NCBI RefSeq assembly: GCF_900086985.1
Contig: NZ_LT593974.1
Location: 1,426,001 to 1,490,000, forward strand
Length of the DNA: 64,000 nucleotides
Direction of reading: 5' to 3'
From: Halomonas sp. HL-93
GTDB taxonomy: Bacteria > Pseudomonadota > Gammaproteobacteria > Pseudomonadales > Halomonadaceae
Position numbers and translations under genes: made by a program. Positions 8,842 through 17,798 of this stretch are shown here, in pieces. Numbering within the stretch: the stretch's first letter is position 1; every line of letters begins with the position of its first letter. Below the pieces are notes generated by a model, which was given only the letters and a program-made list of their open reading frames with translations, was not told the DNA's origin and made no database searches.

Positions 8842-9943
8842 CCTGAATTCATAGAATAACTGCAGCACTTTGGATCATACGGTAGAGGCAGGAGGGCCAG
8901 CAGCGGTACCCTCTCCGCCTTACCGACCAAAGTGAAGCAGAGTATGGGATACCGACAACTGACCCAGGCACAACGATATCAAATTTTTGCCCACAGGGAT
9001 GTAGGGGTGAGCCAACGTCAGATTGCTCAACAGCTTGGCATTCACAGCAGTACCGTGAGCCGTGAGCTGAGACGTAATTCAGGTGCCAAGGGATATGAAC
9101 CCGCAAAAGCGCAGCGTTACAGCGATCAGAGACGCCGCTCTGCTTGGAAGTGGACAAAGCGACTCCCTAGCCTGATCAATGCCGTAGCTGACAGGCTTAG
9201 GGAAGAATGGAGTCCAGAGCAGATTAGCGGTTTTATGGCGCCGTTGACGGGTATAGGGGTGAGTCATCAATGGGTCTATTCGTTGATCTGGGACGATAAG
9301 GCCAAGGGTGGCGATTTGTGGCGACACCTCCGCCAGCCCAAGCGTCGCAGTAAACATCGTGCCAATGCCAAAAGCGCAGGACTAGGCAAGATTCCTAAGC
9401 GTGTGGGGATAGAGCATCGGCCGCCTGCTATCGAAAGACGCCTCACCATCGGTCACTGGGAAGGCGACACGGTGCTTTATGGGCACAAGCAAGCGGGGAT
9501 AGTGACGTTGGTAGAGCGACGAAGTGGCTACTTGTTGGCGGCACGTCTTCCAAAGGTAACGGCAGAACTAACGCAGAAAGCCATGGTTCGGTTACTTAAG
9601 CCTCGTCGGGGCGCGGTGAAGACGATCACGCTAGACAATGGCTCGGAGTTTGCAGACCACGAGACGGTCGCAAAAGCGGTTAGCGCCTCCGTGTATTTCT
9701 GTGATCCTTACTGCTCAGGCCAACGTGGGACAAACGAGAACACCAACGGCCTGATCAGGCAGTATTTTCCGAAAGGTACAGACTTCCGGAAGGTGACTAA
9801 TGTAGAGCTGCGACGCGTTGTTCACAAGCTGAACGATAGACCCAGAAAGCGGCTGGGATACCGAACCCCAGCCCAGGTGTTCTTAGGAGAATATTCAGGA
9901 GCGCTAGAAACCGCGGGTGCTGCACTTATTAGTTGAATTCAGG
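8842..9943 (+). mobile_element. IS30-family insertion sequence at the start codon of the permease gene
   Basis: This 1102-bp element has ends that both begin CCTGAATTCA when read inward. They continue as imperfect inverted repeats sharing AATAA and TGCAGCAC, over about 26 bp. A 3-bp direct repeat ATT (8839-8841 and 9944-9946) flanks it and fits IS30-family target duplications. One transposase gene fills the inside. The left duplication overlaps the ATG of the neighbouring permease gene. Confidence 0.9.
8944..9936 (+). CDS. IS30-family transposase
   Basis: This 330-residue DDE transposase has an N-terminal helix-turn-helix of the IS30 type (YRQLTQAQRYQIFAHRDVG, then QIAQQLGIHSSTVSREL). Its integrase core shows the three catalytic acids in context: D in GHWEGDTVLYG, D in TLDNGSEFADH and E in GTNENTNGLIRQYFPKGTDF. 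The C-terminal NDRPRKRLGYRTPAQVF is a family hallmark. ATG 8944 is preferred; a GTG at 8932 would add four residues. The gene appears intact, so the element may be active. Confidence 0.94.
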   Translation: MGYRQLTQAQRYQIFAHRDVGVSQRQIAQQLGIHSSTVSRELRRNSGAKGYEPAKAQRYSDQRRRSAWKWTKRLPSLINAVADRLREEWSPEQISGFMAPLTGIGVSHQWVYSLIWDDKAKGGDLWRHLRQPKRRSKHRANAKSAGLGKIPKRVGIEHRPPAIERRLTIGHWEGDTVLYGHKQAGIVTLVERRSGYLLAARLPKVTAELTQKAMVRLLKPRRGAVKTITLDNGSEFADHETVAKAVSASVYFCDPYCSGQRGTNENTNGLIRQYFPKGTDFRKVTNVELRRVVHKLNDRPRKRLGYRTPAQVFLGEYSGALETAGAALIS

Positions 9944-10260
9944 ATTGTATGCCCCTTTTTAAGGTTTTCTATTGGCCTATAGGCCCTCGGTTTATGCATA
10001 TGGGACTCAGTATTGCCCTTCGTTAGTGTGGGGAGACACCCGTTTCTTGCTGTCTTTTTAATTTTTATAAATTGGCTTAGCTGGTGGGGAGAGGTAAGCG
10101 CGGAATGGGTTAGCTCTGTTGGGCCTGTCATTACGAACGCAGTGAAGTGATCAGGGGTTATGGGCTGGTGCACATTTTTTTGCAATGAGCGGGCTCGGCT
10201 TCGCCTAGCGGGCACAGAAAAGGTATTGTTATGGGTTAAGATCTGTTTGAAAACGACGAA
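9944..10260. other. Non-coding stretch between IS30 element and alkB
   Basis: These 317 bases contain the original upstream region of the permease gene, displaced by the IS30 element, and then the leader of alkB. I see no gene-like frame. The start of alkB at 10261 has no strong ribosome-binding site. Nothing else is recognisable. Confidence 0.5.
9951..9958 (-). promoter_or_regulatory. Displaced Shine-Dalgarno sequence of the EamA permease gene
   Basis: On the minus strand this reads AAAGGGGC, followed by ATACAAT. If the IS30 element and one ATT copy are removed, the sequence becomes AAAGGGGCATACAATGAGA, placing the purine-rich site about seven bases before the permease ATG. The insertion has moved it 1.1 kb away. 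Confidence 0.75.
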
Positions 10261-10845
10261 ATGAAGTTGATTAATCTGTTGCCGCGAGATGGGGAAGCCT
10301 ATTACCACGGCAACATCCTGGAAACAGCTACTGCTGACCTGTATCTGGATCAATGCATCAGTGAATTAAGCTGGGAACATGATCGTGCGTTTATGTTTGG
10401 GAAGGAGATCGTGACCCAGAGGAAGATGGCCTGGTACGCGGATAAGCCAGTTTCCTATACGTACTCCGGGTATACCAAGACGGCGTTAATGTGGCCCGAT
10501 TTTTTGCACAGGATTAAACAGCGGGTGGAGAGCAGCAGCGACGATATCTTCAATTCGTGCCTGTGTAATTTTTATAGCTCAGGCGATGAAGGTATGGGAT
10601 GGCACAGCGATGGAGAGAAAGAACTGGTTGAAGACGGGGCGATAGGGTCGTTGACGTTAGGCAGCGCTAGAAAATTTTCCTTCAAGCATAAAATAACGGG
10701 CGAGCGTTTGTCGTTAAGTCTTGAACACGGCAGCTTATTGATCATGAAAGGCAGGACACAGAAAAACTGGCTACATAGCCTGCCTAAAACCAAGAAGTCG
10801 ACGGACCCACGGGTTAATCTGACGTTTAGGCAGATGCGCTTCTGA
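10261..10845 (+). CDS. alkB: AlkB-family 2-oxoglutarate/Fe(II) dioxygenase
   Basis: This 194-residue protein is an oxidative DNA/RNA demethylase of the AlkB family, closest in layout to the short ALKBH2/3-like bacterial forms. The iron ligands H115 and D117 sit in MGWHSDGE and H172 in WLHSLPKTKK. The 2-oxoglutarate-binding arginines are R184 and R190 in PRVNLTFRQMRF. ARKFSFKHK near 136-144 is the substrate-side strand. It would remove 1-methyladenine and 3-methylcytosine lesions using oxygen. It is a single gene convergent with cysA; no ada gene is adjacent. Confidence 0.92.
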   Translation: MKLINLLPRDGEAYYHGNILETATADLYLDQCISELSWEHDRAFMFGKEIVTQRKMAWYADKPVSYTYSGYTKTALMWPDFLHRIKQRVESSSDDIFNSCLCNFYSSGDEGMGWHSDGEKELVEDGAIGSLTLGSARKFSFKHKITGERLSLSLEHGSLLIMKGRTQKNWLHSLPKTKKSTDPRVNLTFRQMRF

Positions 10846-10870
10846 GCTAGGGAATATAACCACAACGCTA

Positions 10871-10890
10871 GCTGCCCCGTTTGGGGCAGC
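10871..10890. terminator. Hairpin between convergent alkB and cysA
   Basis: A perfect 8-bp GC-rich stem, GCTGCCCC/GGGGCAGC with a GTTT loop, lies between the two convergent stops. It lacks a clear T-run on either side, so it may end transcription only weakly or block 3' degradation. Confidence 0.5.
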
Positions 10891-10897
10891 CGCCGTA

Positions 10898-11992
10898 CTA
10901 CGCAACGTGGGTTTGCGCCATCGCTGTTTCAGTCACGTCTGGGAACCGGTGCCAATGGCGCGGGTGGGCGTAAAGCCGTTGGCCACGGCGTAATACCAGG
11001 CGGTTGAAGTCGGCATGGCGCACCGTGGCTAGCCACGGCTTGGCCAGCCAGTCGGCTTCGAGTTCCACGCGGACTTCAGCACCCACGGGGGAAATCGCGG
11101 TAATGGTCACCGGCAGGTGGCTATCGGCACTGGGCTGCTCGGCCAGGCGGATTTCGTGGGGGCGCAACAGCAGTTCTTCGTCGCCGTCCGGCAAGTCCAC
11201 CGCCACATGGGCGTCACCACAGGTGAGCGTGCCGTTTTGCACCTTGCCTTCCAGATAGTTAACGTCGCCCAAAAATTCAAACACAAAGCGGTTTTTCGGC
11301 GCGCGATAGAGCGTTTCCGGGGTGTCAATTTGCTCGATACGCCCATTGCTCATCACCACCACGCGGTCGGATAGCTCAAGGGCTTCTTCCTGGTCGTGGG
11401 TCACAAACACGCTGGTGAAGTTGAACTCTTCGTGCAGATGACGCAGCCAGCGGCGTAGTTCCTGACGCACTTTGGCATCAAGCGCGCCAAATGGCTCATC
11501 AAGCAGCAGTACATCCGGCTCGACGGCTAGCGCACGAGCAAGTGAAACGCGCTGTTGCTGGCCGCCGGACAGCTGTGCCGGGTAACGGTTGGCAAAGGCT
11601 TCAAGTTTGACCATCTCAAGCAGGCGATATACCCGGGCGCGAATGTCCTGGGCAGAGGGTCGCTGCGCGCGCGGCATGACGGTCAAGCCAAACGCGACGT
11701 TGTCATAGACGCTCATATGACGGAATAACGCATAATGCTGAAACACAAACCCAATTCGGCGGTCGCGCACGTGAACGTGGGTGACGTCGCGCTCGCCAAA
11801 TAAAATCTTACCGGGCGTCGGCGTGCGGTCGGCGGTTTCAAGGCCCGCGATAATGCGCAGCAGGGTGGTTTTACCCGAGCCGGAGGGGCCCAGTAAGCCG
11901 ACCAATTCGCCTTCCTGGATATCCAGATTGATTGGCTCCAGCGCTTGAGTTGCACCAAAGTGCTTGGCGATATTCTGTAAGCGAATGCTCAT
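10898..11992 (-). CDS. cysA: Sulfate/thiosulfate ABC transporter ATP-binding protein CysA
   Basis: This 364-residue ATPase drives sulfate import. The nucleotide-binding domain shows Walker A GPSGSGKT (35-42), Q-loop Q85, signature LSGGQ (141-145), Walker B with D165/E166 and switch H199. After about residue 235 comes the C-terminal TOBE-like regulatory domain seen in CysA. ATG 11992 is chosen because it overlaps the cysW stop by ATGA; an in-frame start ten codons earlier lies inside cysW. It is the last gene of sbp-cysT-cysW-cysA. Confidence 0.96.
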   Translation of the reverse strand: MSIRLQNIAKHFGATQALEPINLDIQEGELVGLLGPSGSGKTTLLRIIAGLETADRTPTPGKILFGERDVTHVHVRDRRIGFVFQHYALFRHMSVYDNVAFGLTVMPRAQRPSAQDIRARVYRLLEMVKLEAFANRYPAQLSGGQQQRVSLARALAVEPDVLLLDEPFGALDAKVRQELRRWLRHLHEEFNFTSVFVTHDQEEALELSDRVVVMSNGRIEQIDTPETLYRAPKNRFVFEFLGDVNYLEGKVQNGTLTCGDAHVAVDLPDGDEELLLRPHEIRLAEQPSADSHLPVTITAISPVGAEVRVELEADWLAKPWLATVRHADFNRLVLRRGQRLYAHPRHWHRFPDVTETAMAQTHVA

Positions 11993-12816
11993 GCAAATGC
12001 CTCCCGGCGCGACGCGCGCCATTCCAGCCCCGCCTTGGCGGCGAGCGTCAGTAGGGCGATCAATGCGAGTAGGGCCGCGCAGGCAAAAGCCCCCACGGCG
12101 TTGTAATCCTGATAAAGCTGCTCAAGGTGCAGGGGCAGCGTGTTGGTCTGGCCGCGAATGGCCCCTGAGACAACGGATACTGCGCCAAATTCGCCCACCG
12201 CGCGGGCGTTGGTCAGGATAATTCCGTAGAGTAGCGCCCAGCGGATATTAGGCAGCGTAACGCGTCGAAACGTCGTCCAGCCCGATGCGCCGAGCACAAC
12301 GGCAGCCTCTTCTTCCCGCGATCCCTGGGCCTGCATCAGCGGTATCAGTTCTCGGGCCACAAAGGGGCAGGTGACGAAGATGGTCACCATCAAAATACCC
12401 GGCCAGGAAAACATCAGCTGAATGTCGTAGCTGTCCAGCCAGCCGCCGATCCAGCCATTGCGTCCGTAGAGCAACAGATAAATAAGACCGGCTACGACGG
12501 GAGACACCGCGAAGGGGATATCAATCAGCGTTTGTAGCAACCGCCGGCCAGGAAAGCTGAAACGCGTCACCAGCCAGGCAAGCGCAACGCCGAATACCAG
12601 GCAAACCGGTATCGTGAGCAGGGCAATGCCCAGCGTTAGGCCGATGGCGTGTAGCGTATAAAAGTCACTGACGTTGGACCAAAACACGCTGACACCTTGG
12701 GAAAACGCCTGGGCAAAGATAGCCACTAGCGGGAGCAGTAGAAAAAGCCCTGAAAGCCCCACGGCCATCGCAATCAACAGGCGGCGGACAAGCGGTGCGT
12801 CTCCAATCCGTTGCAT
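11989..12816 (-). CDS. cysW: Sulfate ABC transporter permease CysW
   Basis: This 275-residue inner-membrane permease has about six hydrophobic segments. It has the ABC-coupling EAA-type loop [27 protein letters not shown], followed by [15 protein letters not shown], the conserved CysW segment. With CysT it forms the translocation channel. ATG 12816 overlaps the cysT stop as TAATG, indicating translational coupling. A long open frame extends upstream to 13077 inside cysT but is not coding. Confidence 0.95.
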   Translation of the reverse strand: MQRIGDAPLVRRLLIAMAVGLSGLFLLLPLVAIFAQAFSQGVSVFWSNVSDFYTLHAIGLTLGIALLTIPVCLVFGVALAWLVTRFSFPGRRLLQTLIDIPFAVSPVVAGLIYLLLYGRNGWIGGWLDSYDIQLMFSWPGILMVTIFVTCPFVARELIPLMQAQGSREEEAAVVLGASGWTTFRRVTLPNIRWALLYGIILTNARAVGEFGAVSVVSGAIRGQTNTLPLHLEQLYQDYNAVGAFACAALLALIALLTLAAKAGLEWRASRREAFA

Positions 12817-13670
12817 TACGCTTTTCCTCCATGCAAGCGGCGCACGAAACGGCCTTGCCAGATATTGATCGCCAGTAGCAAGGCAAGCGAGACAAATAGC
12901 ACCACTGACGCAATGGCCGATGCACCCACGTAGTCGTATTCCTGGAGCTTGATGAAGATCATCAGTGCCGTGATCTCGGTTTCGTAAGGCATGTTGCCTG
13001 CGATAAAAATAATTGCCCCGAATTCGCCGAGCGAGCGTACAAACGCAAGCCCCGTTCCGGTCACCAGGGCTGGCCATAGGTGGGGCATGATGACGCGACG
13101 AAAGGCGACACCGTCGGTGGCCCCCAGCGACATGGCGGCTTCGTCCACCTCAACGGGCATGTCCTCTAACACCGGCTGAACGGTGCGAACCACAAACGGG
13201 ATACTGGTGAACGCCATGGCCAGGGCGATTCCGACCCAGGTCTGGGCAACGGGCAGGTCGAGCGCTTCTAGCCAGCTGCCCATCCAGCCATTGCTTGAAT
13301 AAAGCGTTGCAAGCGTTATGCCCGCCACTGCGGTTGGCAGTGCGAAGGGCAGGTCCATCAGCGCATCCAGCAGTCGCTTGCCAGGGAAGGTGTAGCGCAC
13401 CAATACCCAGGCCAGCAACAAACCAAACACAGCGTTGATCAACGCCGCGACCGCCGCCGCTCCGATGGTGACCATGTAGCTGGCAACCACACGGCCTTCG
13501 GTGATAATGGTCCAGTACTCAGCAAAGCTAAGCCCGGACAGTTGGCTGAAAAGCCCGGTAATGGGTAGCAGCAGTACCAGCGAAATAAACAGCACGCTGA
13601 TGCCCATGGAAAGGCCAAACCCCGGCAGCACCCGCGCGCTGCCGGACTGGCGAAGAACGAAATGGCTCAT
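12816..13670 (-). CDS. cysT: Sulfate ABC transporter permease CysT
   Basis: This 284-residue inner-membrane permease is the partner of CysW. Visible features are six hydrophobic helices, DLPFALPTAVAGITLATLY (a CysT hallmark), the EAA loop VDEAAMSLGATDGVAFRRVIMPHLWPAL and the following RSLGEFGAIIFIAGN. The stop overlaps the cysW start. It lies 25 bases after the sbp stop in the same operon. Confidence 0.95.
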   Translation of the reverse strand: MSHFVLRQSGSARVLPGFGLSMGISVLFISLVLLLPITGLFSQLSGLSFAEYWTIITEGRVVASYMVTIGAAAVAALINAVFGLLLAWVLVRYTFPGKRLLDALMDLPFALPTAVAGITLATLYSSNGWMGSWLEALDLPVAQTWVGIALAMAFTSIPFVVRTVQPVLEDMPVEVDEAAMSLGATDGVAFRRVIMPHLWPALVTGTGLAFVRSLGEFGAIIFIAGNMPYETEITALMIFIKLQEYDYVGASAIASVVLFVSLALLLAINIWQGRFVRRLHGGKA

Positions 13671-13695
13671 AGCTCAATCCGGCGGATGAAACGCA

Positions 13696-14706
13696 TTAGC
13701 GGCGCTGAAGCTGATCAAGCATGCCGCCGCCTTCGAAGTGGGTTTCCATAGCCTCTTCCCAGCTACCGAATACATCCTCGACCTTGAGCAGGTCGGTATC
13801 GGGGAATTCGTCGGCGTATTCTTCAACCACGTCTTCATGGTGAACGCGGTAATTGAAACCGGCCAGCAAGCGCTGGGTGTCCTCGCGGTAGAGGTATTCC
13901 AGATAGCTTTGCGCCAGGTCGCTGTTTTCATTGCGCTCGGCATTGGGGCCGACCACGGCGACCGGGAACTCGGCCAGAATACTGGTGGGGGGTACGATGA
14001 CTTCGTAGTCGTCGCTGCCGTATTCCTTGCGAATGTTGTTGACCTCGGACTCGAAACTGATAAGCACATCGCCGATTTCGCGCTCGATAAAGCTGGTGGT
14101 GGCACCTCGGCCGCCGTTATCAAATACTTCAACGTTACCCAGGAAGGTGCGCATGAAATCCTGGATTTGCTCTTCATCACCGTCAAATTGTTCGTCGGCA
14201 AAGCCCCAGGCGGCGAGATAGGTATAACGGCCATTACCCGAGGTTTTCGGGTTGGGGAAGACCATCTCAATATCTTCTTCCACCAGATCGTCCCAGTTTT
14301 CGATGCCTTTGGGGTTGTCCTTACGCACCAGGAACGCCGTGGTGGAGTAGTAAGGCGAGGCATTGTTGGGTAGGGCGTCTTGCCAATCTTCAGCCACTAG
14401 GTCGGCATCAGCCAAGGCCTGGACGTCAGTCACTTGGTTATAGGTCACCACATCGGCGCGAAGCCCCTGCATGATGGCGCGTGCCTGGGCAGATGAACCA
14501 CCGTGAGACTGGCTAACCTCGATTTCCTCGTCGTGTTCTTCTTCCCACCATGATTCAAATTTGGGATTAATTTCGGCAAACAGTTCACGTGCAATATCAT
14601 ACGAAGAGTTGAGTAGCTCACGTTCTTGAGCCACAGCAGGGCTTGAAAGCGTGGCGCCAATGGCGAGAGCCAACATGCTACGACGGAAAACAACAGGTAA
14701 TGACAT
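13696..14706 (-). CDS. sbp: Periplasmic sulfate-binding protein
   Basis: This 336-residue protein captures sulfate (or thiosulfate) in the periplasm for the CysTWA transporter. It has a signal peptide with a hydrophobic core and an AVA cleavage site near residue 26. Family blocks are LLNSSYDIARELF at the mature N-terminus, SHGGSSAQARAI near 70 and NGGRGATTSFIEREIGDVLI, which lines the anion pocket. The mature protein is very acidic, as expected in a halophile. ATG 14706 follows GGAG at normal spacing. Sbp and CysP cannot be separated by eye. It is the first gene of the operon. Confidence 0.92.
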   Translation of the reverse strand: MSLPVVFRRSMLALAIGATLSSPAVAQERELLNSSYDIARELFAEINPKFESWWEEEHDEEIEVSQSHGGSSAQARAIMQGLRADVVTYNQVTDVQALADADLVAEDWQDALPNNASPYYSTTAFLVRKDNPKGIENWDDLVEEDIEMVFPNPKTSGNGRYTYLAAWGFADEQFDGDEEQIQDFMRTFLGNVEVFDNGGRGATTSFIEREIGDVLISFESEVNNIRKEYGSDDYEVIVPPTSILAEFPVAVVGPNAERNENSDLAQSYLEYLYREDTQRLLAGFNYRVHHEDVVEEYADEFPDTDLLKVEDVFGSWEEAMETHFEGGGMLDQLQRR

Positions 14707-14786
14707 CACAAGCTCCTTGAAAGCTAAGCCAGCATTGGCAATTTAGTTAGCAAGCTTAAACCTGTGATTATGGAATTACAATCATG

Positions 14787-14812
14787 TTTTATATTCTTTT
14801 TTAGAATAATGA
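14787..14812 (-). promoter_or_regulatory. Candidate CysB-binding region upstream of sbp
   Basis: An AT-rich dyad with arms TATTCT and AGAATA, 5-base spacer, is embedded in TTATATTCTTTTTTAGAATAATG. It lies about 80-105 bases before the sbp start. A very similar string, TTATATTCCTTTTTGA, sits about the same distance before cysH. CysB activators usually bind just upstream of the -35 region, so this is a plausible but untested site. Confidence 0.4.
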
Positions 14813-14886
14813 TTAAGAAAAATGGGGCTAACTTATGCACGATACGTGTCTACTCTCACCGCCGCGCGAAGGTTCTGCTAACATGC

Positions 14887-14902
14887 CCGCCTTTAAAGGC
14901 GG
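14887..14902. repeat. Perfect 16-bp palindrome upstream of rpe
   Basis: CCGCCTTTAAAGGCGG reads identically on both strands and ends 44 bases before the rpe start codon. It could be an operator or an RNA stem in the rpe leader. I do not recognise a known binding site. Confidence 0.5.
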
Positions 14903-14946
14903 CAATGGCCGTGGTTCCCTCTCTTTGGCAAAGCAGGAATGTTGAT

Positions 14947-15642
14947 ATGACCGCTGCGCATGATTATCTGATTGCTCCCTCGATTCTTTCCGCCAACTTC
15001 GCACGCCTGGGCGAAGAGGTGGACAATGTGCTCGCCGCCGGGGCCGATATCGTGCATTTCGATGTGATGGACAATCATTACGTGCCCAACCTCACCATTG
15101 GCCCGATGGTGTGCAAGGCGCTGCGCCAGCATGGCGTGACGGCGCCGATTGACGTACATCTGATGGTCAAGCCGGTGGATCGCATGATCAGTGATTTCAT
15201 CGAGGCGGGCGCCAGCTACATTACGTTTCACCCGGAAGCCTCCGAACATATCGACCGCTCGCTGCAGCTGATCCGCGACGGGGGCTGCAAGGCCGGGCTG
15301 GTCTTCAACCCGGCCACGCCGCTGTCCTATCTGGACTACGTGATGGATAAAATCGACATGGTGCTGTTGATGAGCGTCAATCCGGGCTTCGGTGGGCAGT
15401 CGTTCATTCCCGCCACGCTTGACAAGCTGCGCGAGGCGCGGGCGCGCATCGACGCGTCAGGGCGGCCGATTCGTCTGGAGGTCGATGGCGGCGTGAAAGC
15501 CGACAACATCGGCGAGATTGCCGCGGCCGGGGCAGATACGTTCGTTGCCGGATCGGCGATCTTTAATGCCCATAACGCGAGCGACCCTCATGGCTACGAT
15601 TCTGTTATTCGACAGTTACGCGCGGCAATGGCTAGCAGCTAA
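14947..15642 (+). CDS. rpe: Ribulose-phosphate 3-epimerase
   Basis: This 231-residue TIM-barrel enzyme interconverts ribulose 5-phosphate and xylulose 5-phosphate in the pentose phosphate pathway. Family motifs are [17 protein letters not shown] at the N-terminus, [17 protein letters not shown] with metal-binding residues, [19 protein letters not shown] on the phosphate-binding loop, LEVDGGV and the closing [14 protein letters not shown] 14947 gives the usual length; the frame is open further upstream but without family similarity. It is convergent with ndh, with 7 bases between stops. Confidence 0.96.
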   Translation: MTAAHDYLIAPSILSANFARLGEEVDNVLAAGADIVHFDVMDNHYVPNLTIGPMVCKALRQHGVTAPIDVHLMVKPVDRMISDFIEAGASYITFHPEASEHIDRSLQLIRDGGCKAGLVFNPATPLSYLDYVMDKIDMVLLMSVNPGFGGQSFIPATLDKLREARARIDASGRPIRLEVDGGVKADNIGEIAAAGADTFVAGSAIFNAHNASDPHGYDSVIRQLRAAMASS

Positions 15643-15649
15643 GCAGCGG

Positions 15650-16948
15650 CTAGTGCAGCTTCATACGTGGCTTTAAGTAGCGGTTGAGCTTATCCACCAG
15701 CCAGGCGAGCCCGGTTTTGGGCGCGCCATGAATGGTCAACTGGTGCATGCGATAAAGCGACGCGTAGGCCCGGCGTGCCAGCCAACCTTCAAGAAATAAC
15801 CCGCGTGACGCAGAGCTGCGCATCAGGCTGCCCACTGCATCGTAATGGGCCAGTGAGATCAGCGAGCCGCGGTCCTGATAGTGAAAATCGGTGAGTGGCT
15901 TGCCTTCCAATTGATTCACCAGATTCTTGGCTAGGTGTTTGGCCTGCTGGTGGGCGGCTTGGGCCCGTGGCGGAACGGCGCTGTCTTCCCCCTGGGGGCA
16001 ATGAGCGCAATCACCGAGGGCAAAAATCGCCGGATCATCGATGCACTGCAGGGTTTTCGCCACTTTTATCTGGTTCTTGTTATTGGTTGCAAGCCCCAAC
16101 TCTGCGAGAAACGGTGGTGCTTTTATCCCTGCCGCCCAGACGTTGAGATCGGTTTCGATTACGTCGCCATCGTTGGTAACCAGGCAGTTGGCCTGCGCTT
16201 GTTTAATTGCGGTGCCAACATGGACGGTCACGCCCATTTTTTCCAGATCCTGCTGGACGGTTTGGCTGATACGTTCGGAGAGCCCAGGAAGCAGGCGGGG
16301 CGCTGCCTCTAATAGGTGCACGCTGATCTGTTGGTGATCGAGGGCCGTTACCCCGTAGGCATTGAGCATTCGCGAGGCGTCAAATAGCTCGGCAGCCAAT
16401 TCCACGCCGGTGGCACCACCACCGACAATACCAATCGTCAACTGGGTATGCTGGCGCAGTGACGGGTCGGTGTAGCGCAAAAAAGTATTGATCATATCGC
16501 GCTGAAACGCCTTCGCCTGCTGGGGTGAATCAATAAAATGGCAGTGCTCGGCAACGCCGGGCGTGCCGAAGTCGTTGGATACGCTACCCAGTGCCATCAC
16601 TAAGTAATCGTAGGCGAGTTGCCTGGCGGGCAGGACCTCCTCACCATCTTCATCGACAATGGGCGCTAGATGCAGTTGCTTGGCTTGGCGATCAATGCCG
16701 GATAGCGACCCACGCTGGTAGCGATAATGATGCGCCGAGGAATGACCGCGGTAATCCACCTCGTCCATGCTGGAATTCAGCACCCCCGTGGCTAATTCGT
16801 GCAATAGCGGCTTCCAAACGTGGGTGGTGTTGCGGTCAAGCAAGACGATATTGGCGCGTTCAGGTTTGCCAAGTGTACGTCCCAGTTGCGTCGCCAGCGC
16901 TAAGCCGCCAGCGCCGCCGCCAACGATCACGATGGTAGGAAGGCTCAT
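15650..16948 (-). CDS. ndh: Type II NADH dehydrogenase
   Basis: This 432-residue flavoprotein oxidises NADH and reduces quinone without pumping protons. It has an N-terminal FAD-binding GGGAGGLALA (about 10-19), a second NAD-binding GIVGGGATGVELAAEL in the middle, NVWAAGIKAPPFL, and FALGDCAHCP near the flavin. A C-terminal basic/amphipathic tail probably holds it on the inner membrane. It is a single gene, convergent with rpe and divergent from gph. Confidence 0.93.
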   Translation of the reverse strand: MSLPTIVIVGGGAGGLALATQLGRTLGKPERANIVLLDRNTTHVWKPLLHELATGVLNSSMDEVDYRGHSSAHHYRYQRGSLSGIDRQAKQLHLAPIVDEDGEEVLPARQLAYDYLVMALGSVSNDFGTPGVAEHCHFIDSPQQAKAFQRDMINTFLRYTDPSLRQHTQLTIGIVGGGATGVELAAELFDASRMLNAYGVTALDHQQISVHLLEAAPRLLPGLSERISQTVQQDLEKMGVTVHVGTAIKQAQANCLVTNDGDVIETDLNVWAAGIKAPPFLAELGLATNNKNQIKVAKTLQCIDDPAIFALGDCAHCPQGEDSAVPPRAQAAHQQAKHLAKNLVNQLEGKPLTDFHYQDRGSLISLAHYDAVGSLMRSSASRGLFLEGWLARRAYASLYRMHQLTIHGAPKTGLAWLVDKLNRYLKPRMKLH

Positions 16949-17100
16949 GTCTTACTCCTTGACTAAATGATCCTCAGCATAGAGGTTTCTCGCGTTAGTG
17001 ACGAATGTGAGGCGAGGTTAATATAGCTAAACTCTCTCTCAATCAGAACCCGCTGGCTTGAGCTTCAGAGCAAGTTAATCTTTACGCAGAAGGATACAAT

Positions 17101-17769
17101 GTGCACCCACTACTTCGCGGTAAGCGTTTAATTGCCTTTGATCTCGATGGCACGTTGATTGATTCTGTGCCCGACTTAGCAGCTGCAGTGGCGCATGCGT
17201 TGGCGGACCAGCAATTGGCAGAGCCAACGGCGGATAAGGTACGCGATTGGGTGGGTAACGGCGCAGCGGTGCTGGTTGAACGCGCCTTAACGTGGGCTCA
17301 AGGTGAGCCCGCTGAGGCAGCGCTTTTTGAGCGCAGCTACGAGGCTTTTTTGCGCCATTACGCGGCCGCGTCCAACGAGTTGACGACGCTCTATCCTGGC
17401 GCGCACGAGGCGCTAGCCGACCTGTGCGAAGCAGGCTTTACGCTGGTGTTAATCACTAACAAACCACAGCGCTTTATTGCGCCAATTTTAGATCACTTCG
17501 GCTTAGGAGCGTGTTTTACGCTGTGCCTTGGGGGAGACTCGCTGGCTGAGAAGAAGCCTTCTCCGGTGCCGTTACTGCATGCGGCCAACGCCTGCGGCGT
17601 GCAACCTGCCGAGTGTGTGATGGTAGGTGATTCGCGCCATGATATTGCGGCGGGCAAAGCTGCGGGCTTTGCGACCCTGGCACTGCCGTATGGCTACAAT
17701 CACGGTGAGCCGATTATCCACAGCGCACCCGATGCCATCTTGGGTTCATTAACCGAGTTGCTCGCGTGA
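17101..17769 (+). CDS. gph: Phosphoglycolate phosphatase
   Basis: This 222-residue HAD-superfamily hydrolase dephosphorylates 2-phosphoglycolate. Motif I is FDLDGTLIDS with nucleophile D14 and D16. Motif II is VLITNKP, motif III has K in EKKPSP, and motif IV is VMVGDSRHDIAAG. It starts at a GTG (17101) with AGAAGGA eight bases ahead; an ATG two bases earlier is in another frame. In related genomes gph often lies between rpe and trpE; here trpE is missing from that position. Confidence 0.9.
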   Translation: MHPLLRGKRLIAFDLDGTLIDSVPDLAAAVAHALADQQLAEPTADKVRDWVGNGAAVLVERALTWAQGEPAEAALFERSYEAFLRHYAAASNELTTLYPGAHEALADLCEAGFTLVLITNKPQRFIAPILDHFGLGACFTLCLGGDSLAEKKPSPVPLLHAANACGVQPAECVMVGDSRHDIAAGKAAGFATLALPYGYNHGEPIIHSAPDAILGSLTELLA

Positions 17770-17798
17770 TCACGGGCCAAAACCGGCGCGGCAGAGGA

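Noticed and set aside
12817..13077. An 87-residue N-terminal extension of CysW
   Set aside because: It lies within cysT in another frame, is not hydrophobic like the family, and the coupled ATG at 12816 gives the normal length.
14764..14946. N-terminal extension of Rpe
   Set aside because: It covers the sbp-rpe control region, including the palindrome, and shows no similarity to epimerases.
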